Positions 36,332-43,510 of a stretch of 64,000 nt of DNA are shown here, piece after piece (within the stretch, counting starts at the first letter, position 1; the number at the start of each line of letters is the position of its first letter). The stretch is from assembly GCF_030406665.1 (NCBI RefSeq), contig NZ_CP129121.1, positions 992,001 through 1,056,000 of the forward strand, read 5' to 3'. The notes beneath the pieces are model-generated. The model was not told the DNA's origin. It did no database searches and worked only from the letters and a program-made list of their open reading frames with translations. The translations under genes and the position numbers were made by a program. This DNA is from Halomonas halophila (GTDB lineage Bacteria; Pseudomonadota; Gammaproteobacteria; Pseudomonadales; Halomonadaceae).

Positions 36332-36354
36332 GCCGGCGCCCTCTGGGCGCCGGC
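36332..36354 (+). terminator. Terminator after ABC exporter gene
   Basis: GCCGGCGCCC-TCT-GGGCGCCGGC is a perfect 10-bp stem followed by GTCGTTTCC, 32 bases after the stop. Confidence 0.75.
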
Positions 36355-36420
36355 GTCGTTTCCGGATATCGCGAGCCGACCGGCATTCCTGGGCGGGTGC
36401 GGGAATGCTTACACGGCTAA

Positions 36421-36468
36421 TCAAATGAGAGTCGTTATCATTGCCACAAATAATGCGAGTCATTACCA
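36421..36468 (+). promoter_or_regulatory. Two Fur-box-like sites before receptor gene
   Basis: AAATGAGAGTCGTTATCATT (36423-36442) and TAATGCGAGTCATTACC (36451-36467) are back to back and close to the Fur consensus with its two TMATTAT-type halves. They lie 46-91 bases before the receptor ATG at 36514. Confidence 0.75.
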
Positions 36469-36513
36469 TGCGCATTCCCGCACAACACAATAACCCAGAG
36501 GCTTGTTCACTCC

Positions 36514-38682
36514 ATGTCCCATCCTGCATCCCGCCCGATCGGACTCCACCCGGTGACCCGTGCCGTGCGCCGTGCTCTCGGTCTGGCCACCGCCGGTTCA
36601 CTGGCGCTGATCTCCCCCGCGCTGCTGGCCGACGAGGCCGAGTCCGCAGAGGCCCTCGAGACGGTGACCGTCGAGGCCGAGGCGCTGTCGCTGGTGACCG
36701 AGGGCAGCGACAACTACCGCGTTTCCCGCACCAGTACGGCGACCAAGCTCGACCTGACGCCCCGCGAGACGCCGCAATCCGTCTCGGTGGTCACCCGTGC
36801 CCAGCTCGAGGACTTCAACCTCGACACCATCAATGATGCCCTGGAGAGTGCGCCGGGCGTCACGGTGGAGCGAGTCGAGACGGACCGCACGTACTATTCG
36901 TCCCGCGGTTTCGAGATTTCCAACCTGCAGGTCGATGGCCTGCGCCTGCCCATGCCCTACAACAACGTGCATGGTGACATCGATACCGCCGTCTATGACC
37001 GGGTCGAGGTGGTGCGCGGTGCCACCGGCCTGATGTCCGGCTCCGGCAACCCGGCGGCCACCGTCAACTTCGTCCGCAAGCGGCCCACCGCGACGCCGCA
37101 GGCCTCCGTCAGCGGCACGCTGGGCAGCCACGAGCATCGTCGCCTGGCGGTGGACGTCTCCGGGCCCCTGGACGACGAGGGCCGGGTGCGTGGCCGCCTG
37201 GTGGCCGCGGGGCTGGATGCCGACGCCTACCTGGATCGACTGCATCGAGAGCGCGGCGTGCTCTATGGCGTGCTGGAAGCCGACCTCACCGACAGCACCC
37301 AGCTGGCGCTGGGGCATACCTGGCAGCGCAACGATACCGACAGCAACATGTGGGGGGCGCTGCCGCTCTACGACTCGGCCGGCAACCCCACCGACTATGA
37401 TCGCTCGACCTCGTCGGCGCCCGACTGGTCCTACTGGAACGGCGAGACCCAGCGCAGCTTCGTCGAGCTGACCCAGCGGCTCTCCGACGACTGGTCGCTC
37501 AAGGGCACGGTGACCCATCTGGACATGGTCTCCGACACCGAGCTGTTCTACATCGGCAGCGTGCCGGATGCCGACACGGGGCGGATTCCCAACAGCTTCA
37601 CTCTGAGCAAGTACGATCGGCACCTGGAGCAGTGGGTGGCGGACGTGCATGCCAAGGGTGATGTCGAGGCGTTCGGGCGCACCCATCAGCTGGTGCTGGG
37701 ATCGGACTGGAGTCAGAGCCGCAACCAGCAGAGCTCGCTCTACGCGGCCGCATCCGAGGACCTGCCGCCCCTGGACGACTGGGACGGCGACTATCCGGAG
37801 CCCGAGTTCGGCGATCCCGACTTCGTCAACGATGCCACCATCAAGGAGCGCAGCCTCTACGGTGCCGGCAAGCTGGACCTGGCCGATCGCTGGACCGCCG
37901 TGGTGGGCGCGCGGATGAGCTGGCTGGATACCGTGGGCGAGCAGTACGGCAGCTCTCAGGACACCACCCTCGACAACGAGCTGACGCCCTATGCCGGCCT
38001 GATCTATGACCTCACCGATCAGGCCTCGCTGTATGCCAGCTATACCGAGATCTTCAATCCCCAGACCGAGATGGACCGCGGTGGACAATATCTCGACCCC
38101 ATCGAGGGCAGCAGCTACGAGCTGGGGCTCAAGGCGGATGTCTTCGACGGGGGGGCCGATGCGTCACTTGCCGTGTTCCGCACCGAACAGGACAATGTCG
38201 CCCAGCCTGACGGCCAGGTGAATGGGCGGGATGTCTATCGGGCGGTTGATGGCATCACCAGCGAGGGCGTGGAGGTCACCCTGGCCGGCGAGCTCGCGCC
38301 GGGCTGGCAGGCCAGCGCCGGCTACACCTACCTGGAGATCGAGGACGCCGACGGCGAGGCCACCAATACCTATATTCCGCGCAACATGGTGAAGGTCGCC
38401 ACCAGCTATCGGCCGGCGTCCCTGGAATCCCTGAAGGTCGGCGCCCGGCTGCGCTGGCAGGACGATATCGAGCGCGAACGCGACAACGCCGATGGCAGGA
38501 CCCGTCAGGAGGCCTATGCGCTGGTCGACCTGATGGCGAGCTACGACTTCAGCGATAGCCTGACCGGCTCGCTGAACGTCAATAACGTCACCGACGAGAA
38601 GTACCTGACCAGCCTGAAGTGGGATCAGGGCTACTACGGCGCGTCGCGCCACGTGATGGCCAACCTGACCTGGCGTTACTGA
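36514..38682 (+). CDS. TonB-dependent siderophore receptor (FhuE/FpvA-like)
   Basis: The 722-residue receptor has a long signal sequence ending ISPALLADEA, TonB box ETVTVEAEA and a plug with YDRVEVVRGATGLMSGSGNPAATVNFVRKRP. This GATGLMSGSGNPA motif marks the FhuE/FpvA/FptA group for coprogen, rhodotorulic acid and pyoverdine-like hydroxamates. The barrel contains GASRHVMANLTWRY at the end. There is no extra N-terminal signalling (STN) domain, so it cannot talk to an anti-sigma factor in the FpvA way. It is transcribed alone, behind two Fur-like sites and before a strong terminator. Confidence 0.87.
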   Translation: MSHPASRPIGLHPVTRAVRRALGLATAGSLALISPALLADEAESAEALETVTVEAEALSLVTEGSDNYRVSRTSTATKLDLTPRETPQSVSVVTRAQLEDFNLDTINDALESAPGVTVERVETDRTYYSSRGFEISNLQVDGLRLPMPYNNVHGDIDTAVYDRVEVVRGATGLMSGSGNPAATVNFVRKRPTATPQASVSGTLGSHEHRRLAVDVSGPLDDEGRVRGRLVAAGLDADAYLDRLHRERGVLYGVLEADLTDSTQLALGHTWQRNDTDSNMWGALPLYDSAGNPTDYDRSTSSAPDWSYWNGETQRSFVELTQRLSDDWSLKGTVTHLDMVSDTELFYIGSVPDADTGRIPNSFTLSKYDRHLEQWVADVHAKGDVEAFGRTHQLVLGSDWSQSRNQQSSLYAAASEDLPPLDDWDGDYPEPEFGDPDFVNDATIKERSLYGAGKLDLADRWTAVVGARMSWLDTVGEQYGSSQDTTLDNELTPYAGLIYDLTDQASLYASYTEIFNPQTEMDRGGQYLDPIEGSSYELGLKADVFDGGADASLAVFRTEQDNVAQPDGQVNGRDVYRAVDGITSEGVEVTLAGELAPGWQASAGYTYLEIEDADGEATNTYIPRNMVKVATSYRPASLESLKVGARLRWQDDIERERDNADGRTRQEAYALVDLMASYDFSDSLTGSLNVNNVTDEKYLTSLKWDQGYYGASRHVMANLTWRY

Positions 38683-38710
38683 ATCGGTCGACGACCGAGC
38701 TGAGCGAACA

Positions 38711-38740
38711 GGGCCCATCCCGCTGACGGGATGGGCCCTT
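38711..38740. terminator. Terminator between convergent receptor genes (first hairpin)
   Basis: GGGCCCATCCCG-CTGA-CGGGATGGGCCC is a perfect 12-bp stem followed by TTTGCGT; it ends the plus-strand receptor transcript. Confidence 0.85.
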
Positions 38741-38782
38741 TGCGTCTGGGTGGCCCGGGCAATGGCGAGGCAGGAAACAAGA

Positions 38783-38810
38783 ACACCGGCGGCCCTCGGG
38801 CCGCCGGTGT
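38783..38810. terminator. Terminator between convergent receptor genes (second hairpin)
   Basis: ACACCGGCGGCC-CTCG-GGCCGCCGGTGT is a perfect 12-bp stem, with CTTGTTTCC on the minus-strand downstream side. It ends the minus-strand receptor gene whose stop is at 38835. Confidence 0.85.
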
Positions 38811-38834
38811 CGTCTTGCCGATGGTCGTGGCGGA

Positions 38835-40934
38835 TCAGAAGTCGTAGCTGACGGTCGCCTTCACGCTGCGTTCGGCGCCGAAGTAGCAGTACTGCAGGGA
38901 GTTGCAGGAGGCCACGTAGTCCTTGTCGAGCAGGTTGTTGACGTTGAGGCGGGCGTTGACGCCGTCCAGGCCGAGCTGGCCGAGGTCGTAGCTGAGGGCG
39001 GCGTCGACCAGGGTGTAGTCCGGCACCTGCTCGGTGTTGGCGCGGTCGGCCTGGATGTCGGCGTGGTAGCGCACGCCGAGGCCGGCGCCGAGGCCCTCGA
39101 GGGCGCCGTCCTGGACCGCGTAGGAGCCCCACACGGAAGCGATGTGGCGCGGCGCGTAGATGGCGTGGCTGCCTTCCTCGCTGTCGTCGTCGCTCTTGGC
39201 GTAGGTGATGTCGGTGTAGCTGTAGCTGGCCTGGAGGCGCAGGCTGTCGGTCAGCTGGGTGCGGGCCTCGAGCTCGACGCCCTGGGATTCGATCTCGCCG
39301 ATGGAGCGGTAGGGGTCGGTGGGCTGCTCCTTGGTGGCGACGTTGTCCTGCTCGATATGGAACAGCGACACGCTGTACTGGTCCTGGGTGCCGTTGGGCT
39401 GGTATTTCAGGCCGGCCTCGAGCTGTTCGCCTTCCATCGGTTCGAGCACTTCACCATTGGCATCGACGAAGCTGGTCGGGGTGAAGGCGGTGTTGTAGCT
39501 GATGTAGGGCGCCACGCCGTTGTCGAACAGGTAGAGCAGGCCGGCGCGGCCGCTGAAGTAGGTCTCGTCGAGGGTGTCGTCGTTGCCGGCCAGCTTCTGC
39601 TCGTTGGTGATCGAGACGCGGTCGTAGCGCCCGCCCAGGGTCAGGCGCCAGCGATCGTAGGCCATCTGGTCCTGCAGGTAGAAGCCGGTCTGGCTCAGCT
39701 CGTGGCGTTCGTCGCTGACGGTCGCGATGTCACCGATCGGCTCAGCACCGTACTCGGGGTGGAAGGCGTCGAGAGTCGGGAAGGTGCCCGAGGTCCACTT
39801 CACGTCGGTCTCGCGATGCTGGTAATCGGCGCCGACCAGCAGGGTGTGGTCCACCGGGCCGCTGCTCAGCTGTGCCTCGAGCTGGTTGTCGAGGGTCCAG
39901 GCCTCCATGGACTCCTCGCCGCCGGAGTAGTAGCGGTTGAGCTCGGTGTCGCTGGCCCAGCCGTAGCCGTAGACCTGGTTCATGGTCACGTCGGTATTGA
40001 GGTAGAGCAGCTTCTGGCGGCCCGTCCAGTCGTCGTTGAAGCGGTGCTCCAGGTCGTAGCCGAACAGCCGCTGGGTACGCTCGAACTTGTCGTAGTCTTC
40101 CTCGCCGTCGAAGAAGGTGTTGTCGATGTGGTGGCCATTGCGGCTGTCCACGGCGCCTTCATAGGGCACACCGGAGTGGTAGCCGCCCTCCGGGTCCTTC
40201 TGCAGGTAGGCATGCAGGGTCAGGCTGGTGTCGTCGGTGATGTCCCAAGTCAGCTGGGGCGCGATGGCATAGCGCTCCTCTTCCACATCGTCGAACTGGG
40301 TGTCGGCGCTCTCGGCCAGGCCGGTGACGCGATAGGCCACCCGGCGCTCGTCGTCCAGCGGGCCGGTGAGGTCGAAGGCGGCGCTGCGCTGGGCGTTGTT
40401 GCCGACGCCGAGCTGGACCTGGCCCGAGCGCTCGAACTCCGGACGCTTGCTGGTCATCGACACCAGGCCGCCGGGGGAGGCGCGGCCGTAGAGCACCGAG
40501 GCTGGTCCCTTGACCACCTCGATGCTCTCGAGGAAGTACGGATCGATGACCAGCGAGCTGTAGGAGTTGGCGTCTCCCATCAGCTTGAGGCCGTCGAGGA
40601 AGGTGTTGCTCAGGCTGCCGTCGGAGAAGCCGCGCAGCACGATGTAGTCATAGCGGTTGGAGGCGCCGACCTGGTTGGAATAGACCCCCGGCGTGTAGTT
40701 CAGGGCTCGCTGTACCGACTCGGCGCCGCGCTCTTCCCATTCCTCCCGTTCGACCCGCGAGGTGGCCTGGGGCGTCTCGTTGAACGGCGTCTCGGTCTTG
40801 GTGGCCGCCTGACCGGTGACGGTCACGGTGGAGAGGTTCTCGGTGTTCTGAGGCGCGTTCTGGGCCTGGGCGGAGAGAGCGACGCCGGCGGCGGCGAGGG
40901 CGATGGCCAGCGCCAGGGGACGTGGGGTCGGCAT
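38835..40934 (-). CDS. TonB-dependent receptor (FoxA/FhuA-like, probably ferrioxamine-type)
   Basis: The 699-residue receptor has a signal peptide ending LSAQAQNAP, TonB box LSTVTVTGQA and a plug with LESIEVVKGPASVLYGRASPGGLVSMTSKRP. The barrel ends GAERSVKATVSYDF after VASCNSLQYCYFG, a FhuA/FoxA-group C-terminus. FoxA/FoxR receptors take up ferrioxamines, and the ferrioxamine-type biosynthesis genes dfoJASC lie 2.6-9.3 kb away, so this is the best candidate receptor for the endogenous siderophore (inference). A Fur-like site covers its promoter. The adjacent AraC regulator gene follows upstream on the same strand but with its own gap. Confidence 0.87.
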   Translation of the reverse strand: MPTPRPLALAIALAAAGVALSAQAQNAPQNTENLSTVTVTGQAATKTETPFNETPQATSRVEREEWEERGAESVQRALNYTPGVYSNQVGASNRYDYIVLRGFSDGSLSNTFLDGLKLMGDANSYSSLVIDPYFLESIEVVKGPASVLYGRASPGGLVSMTSKRPEFERSGQVQLGVGNNAQRSAAFDLTGPLDDERRVAYRVTGLAESADTQFDDVEEERYAIAPQLTWDITDDTSLTLHAYLQKDPEGGYHSGVPYEGAVDSRNGHHIDNTFFDGEEDYDKFERTQRLFGYDLEHRFNDDWTGRQKLLYLNTDVTMNQVYGYGWASDTELNRYYSGGEESMEAWTLDNQLEAQLSSGPVDHTLLVGADYQHRETDVKWTSGTFPTLDAFHPEYGAEPIGDIATVSDERHELSQTGFYLQDQMAYDRWRLTLGGRYDRVSITNEQKLAGNDDTLDETYFSGRAGLLYLFDNGVAPYISYNTAFTPTSFVDANGEVLEPMEGEQLEAGLKYQPNGTQDQYSVSLFHIEQDNVATKEQPTDPYRSIGEIESQGVELEARTQLTDSLRLQASYSYTDITYAKSDDDSEEGSHAIYAPRHIASVWGSYAVQDGALEGLGAGLGVRYHADIQADRANTEQVPDYTLVDAALSYDLGQLGLDGVNARLNVNNLLDKDYVASCNSLQYCYFGAERSVKATVSYDF

Positions 40935-40964
40935 GCAGAAGTTCCTGTGACGATGATTTGACTC

Positions 40965-40987
40965 ATTAACTAATGAGAATTATTGCT
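40965..40987 (-). promoter_or_regulatory. Fur-box-like site before receptor gene
   Basis: AACTAATGAGAATTATTGC is a near-consensus Fur site (halves AATGA/TTATT), 32-53 bases upstream of the receptor start. Confidence 0.7.
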
Positions 40988-41040
40988 TTTTGTGTCACCG
41001 GCTGAGGTATGCGCAGCGCTCTCTCGTCTATGCGCAGCGC

Positions 41041-41979
41041 TCAGGAGGTTTTCGTCAGGGAACTCGGCGCGACGCCGTAGCGGCGGCGGAAGGCGGTGGC
41101 GAAGTTGCTGGCGTGGCGATAGCCGCAGAAGTGCGCGGCCTGCTGCACGCTGAAGCCGCGGCTCAGGTAGTCGTGGGCGAGGCCCAGCCGGCAGTCGCGC
41201 AGATAGTCGAAGACGCTCACGCCGAAGGCCGCACGGAACTTGCGGCGCAGGCTGGCGGGGCTCATGGCGGCGAGCTCGGCCAGGGCGCTCAGGCTGTGCT
41301 CCGCCGCGGGATCGTCTTCCAGGGCGGCGCGTACCCGCTCGAGGCGCCGCTGTTCCCGTGGCGGCAGGCGTGATGCGTTCGCGTCATCGAGCGTGTCCTG
41401 CGGCAGGCCGAAGGCCACCAGCTGCAGCCCCAGGCCCTCGAACAGCAGCCGCTGGGCCGGGGCGGGCAGTGGCGTGGTGAGCGCCTGCTCGAGCCCCTGC
41501 AGCAGCGAGATCGGCGGTCGCCAGGCGTGCATCCGCGAGCCGTCGTGGCCGGGCTGCGCCGGGCCCAGTTCGGCCAGCCGTGTCTCGCTGAGGCTCAATG
41601 TCAGCGCACGCAGGCGCTGGCCGGCGGGCTGGGTGGCCCGCAGGCCGTGGCGCGCATCGAGGCGCAGGCTCAGCGCCATGCCCGGGGTCAGCGTCAGGGT
41701 GCGTCCCTCGAGGCTGACGTCGGCGCAGCCTTCCAGCATCACCACGATCGACAGCGGTGAGGGCGCATGGGAGTGAGAGTCGTAGCGGTGCAGCACCTCC
41801 ACGTCGGAGGCCACCAGCTCCATGCCCTGGCCCAGCGACAGCTCGCGTACCTCGCCGCGCACCACCGGTTCTTCCTCGCGGGAGGCGAGCGCCGGCACCC
41901 GGTAGTCGATGCCGTAGCGCCGCCCGTAGGCCTGCAGGTCGCGGGCGGAGTGCTGGCGCACGCCGGCCGCCGTGCTCAC
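41041..41979 (-). CDS. AraC-family transcriptional regulator
   Basis: The 312-residue regulator has a C-terminal double helix-turn-helix (about residues 215-310, SLSALAELAAMSPASLRRKF and the second HTH FSVQQAAHFCGYRHASNFATAF). The N-terminal part contains a cupin-like sensing region. PchR/YbtA-type AraC proteins that switch on siderophore genes have this layout. A GTG start at 41979 overlaps the fhuF stop (GTGA), so it is translationally coupled to the reductase gene; a longer in-frame start inside fhuF is less likely. Target genes are probably the receptor directly downstream and the dfo operon, by location. Confidence 0.85.
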   Translation of the reverse strand: MSTAAGVRQHSARDLQAYGRRYGIDYRVPALASREEEPVVRGEVRELSLGQGMELVASDVEVLHRYDSHSHAPSPLSIVVMLEGCADVSLEGRTLTLTPGMALSLRLDARHGLRATQPAGQRLRALTLSLSETRLAELGPAQPGHDGSRMHAWRPPISLLQGLEQALTTPLPAPAQRLLFEGLGLQLVAFGLPQDTLDDANASRLPPREQRRLERVRAALEDDPAAEHSLSALAELAAMSPASLRRKFRAAFGVSVFDYLRDCRLGLAHDYLSRGFSVQQAAHFCGYRHASNFATAFRRRYGVAPSSLTKTS

Positions 41980-42752
41980 GAAGCCGCCCGTTCGAGTGTC
42001 GCTGCCTTCTCCGCCTTGGAAGCCTTGCCCTGGCGCCGGCATTCCAGCGGGCAGTTGGCGCAGTAGCCGAGCTCGTCGATCAGGTAGCGGATGCAGCACT
42101 GTCGCCGGACGCGGCTCGGGGCTTCAGGGGTGGCGGGCTCGACATAGCGCACCGGCTGGTAGAGCGGGTTGCGGCGCCCATCGGGCAGGTGGCGGCTCGT
42201 GATCAGGGCTCGGGCGGGATCGACCGTCCCCGCGGAGGCCATGGGATGGTCGGCGAGGGCGTTGGTGAAGTGTTCGATGTAGTTGCCGGCATTGCTCCAG
42301 AACACCTTGGGCGAGGCGCCGCTGATCGAGGCCAGCGCCTCGATCAGCGGCGCCAGGTGGTCGTCGACCAGGGTGGCGAAGCGCGACAGCCCGTCGAGAT
42401 CACCGAGCGGGCGGCCGGCATGGCGCAGGCTGAAGCCGGCGGTCTGTCCCTCGTCCGTCTGGATCACATGCAGCGTGTCGATCCCCAGGGGCAGGTCACG
42501 TTCCAGCAGCAGATTGGCCGCCAGTCCGTGGGCGGCCAGGCCGGCGAAGTGCCACTTGGACCACAGCGAGGCCACCGCCCGGCGGTCGCCGTGACCGTAC
42601 TGGGCGCCGAAACGCGTGAACAGCGCCTCCAGCCTGGCTGGGTCGAGAAGACGATGTGCGGGGAGGGTGTCCGCGCCGGGAGTGGCCTCGACGCGCGGTG
42701 GCGTCAGGAAGTCGAGGGGGCTGAGATAAAGCTGCGACAGCGCGAGGGTCAT
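41976..42752 (-). CDS. fhuF: FhuF-like siderophore-iron reductase
   Basis: The 258-residue protein ends with the FhuF signature RRQCCIRYLIDELGYCANCP: two adjacent cysteines and two more spaced by two residues, which hold a [2Fe-2S] cluster. The upstream domain (about 60-220) contains the conserved WSKWHFAGLAAHGLAAN and FWSNAGNYIEHF. FhuF-type enzymes reduce ferric hydroxamates in the cytoplasm to free the iron. It is placed in an operon with the AraC regulator, with a Fur-like site directly upstream, as expected for the release step of the ferrioxamine pathway. Confidence 0.9.
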   Translation of the reverse strand: MTLALSQLYLSPLDFLTPPRVEATPGADTLPAHRLLDPARLEALFTRFGAQYGHGDRRAVASLWSKWHFAGLAAHGLAANLLLERDLPLGIDTLHVIQTDEGQTAGFSLRHAGRPLGDLDGLSRFATLVDDHLAPLIEALASISGASPKVFWSNAGNYIEHFTNALADHPMASAGTVDPARALITSRHLPDGRRNPLYQPVRYVEPATPEAPSRVRRQCCIRYLIDELGYCANCPLECRRQGKASKAEKAATLERAAS

Positions 42753-42788
42753 GGCGCATTCACCGGAAGAAGCGTTCGGGCATGGTAG

Positions 42789-42811
42789 ATCAAATGGGAA
42801 TCGTTATCAAA
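42789..42811 (-). promoter_or_regulatory. Fur-box-like site before fhuF
   Basis: ATCAAATGGGAATCGTTATC is a good Fur-type match, 36-59 bases upstream of the fhuF start and just after the FecI gene end. Confidence 0.65.
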
Positions 42812-42822
42812 GTGGCGCGCTG

Positions 42823-43359
42823 TCAGATCGCCGGCGCGGTCAGCCGGTCGCGACAGTGCGAGATGGCCTGCCTGACGTAGCGCCCTGCCATGCGCTCCGA
42901 GACGCCGAGGCGACGGCCGATCTCGGCCTGGGAAAGCCCTTCCAGTCGATGCCAGACCAGTGCCTGGCGCAGGTGCGGTGGCAGGCCCGCCATGGCGCGC
43001 TCGAGGCCGCGACGGCACAGCCGGCGCTCGGCGGCGGCCTCGGGGTCCGAATAGCGGGCGGCATGGGGGCAGGCCAGACACGCGATGTCATCGTCCTCCG
43101 TCGGCCGGTCGCCGGGGCGTGCCTGGCGGCGGCGGTGATGGTCGATGAGCAGGTTGCGGGCGATGCGGAACAGGTAGGCACGGGGCTGTTCCAGTCGCGT
43201 GCCGGACGCGCTGGCGTCGAGTCGCTGCCGGCCGAGGCGCAGGAACACCTCCTGACACAGATCGTCGGCCAGGTCGGGGCAGGGCAGCTGGTGTCTGAGA
43301 AAGGCGGTGATGTCCCGGGCGTGGGCGCGGAACAGGGTGTCGAGGGTCGGGGAATCCAT
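42823..43359 (-). CDS. FecI-like ECF sigma factor without adjacent FecR
   Basis: The 178-residue ECF sigma factor has region 2 (about residues 6-75, with DLADDLCQEVFLRLGRQRL and ARNLLIDHHRRR) and region 4 (about 115-172, LPPHLRQALVWHRLEGLSQA and EIGRRLGVSERMAGRYVRQA). These are FecI/PvdS-type iron-starvation sigma factors. A FecR-type anti-sigma gene and a receptor with a signalling domain normally lie beside such a gene. Neither is in the window, so it may be controlled by Fur alone, as PvdS partly is. A near-perfect Fur site is 45-65 bases upstream. It sits between dfoC and fhuF. Confidence 0.88.
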   Translation of the reverse strand: MDSPTLDTLFRAHARDITAFLRHQLPCPDLADDLCQEVFLRLGRQRLDASASGTRLEQPRAYLFRIARNLLIDHHRRRQARPGDRPTEDDDIACLACPHAARYSDPEAAAERRLCRRGLERAMAGLPPHLRQALVWHRLEGLSQAEIGRRLGVSERMAGRYVRQAISHCRDRLTAPAI

Positions 43360-43402
43360 TCGTGGAACGCTCCGTACGTTGTGCCGGAACGGTGATTCTA
43401 TT

Positions 43403-43425
43403 CAATAATGATTATTATTATCAAA
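43403..43425 (-). promoter_or_regulatory. Strong Fur-box site before FecI-like gene
   Basis: CAATAATGATTATTATTATC is the best Fur consensus match in the window (three overlapping ATT/AAT hexamers), 44-66 bases before the sigma factor start. Confidence 0.8.
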
Positions 43426-43431
43426 TATAAT

Positions 43432-43456
43432 CGCCCAGGAACGCGGTTCCCGGGCG
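43432..43456 (-). terminator. Hairpin ending the dfo operon
   Basis: CGCCC-AGGAAC-GC-GGTTCC-CGGGCG forms an 11-bp stem with one mismatch, 55 bases after the dfoC stop. On the minus strand the AT-rich ATTATATTTG follows it, and the Fur-controlled sigma promoter begins next. Confidence 0.6.
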
Positions 43457-43510
43457 AAGCGTGTGCTCGCTGACGTCAGGCCGAGCATGATGCGCGGCGA
43501 TACCGAGCGA

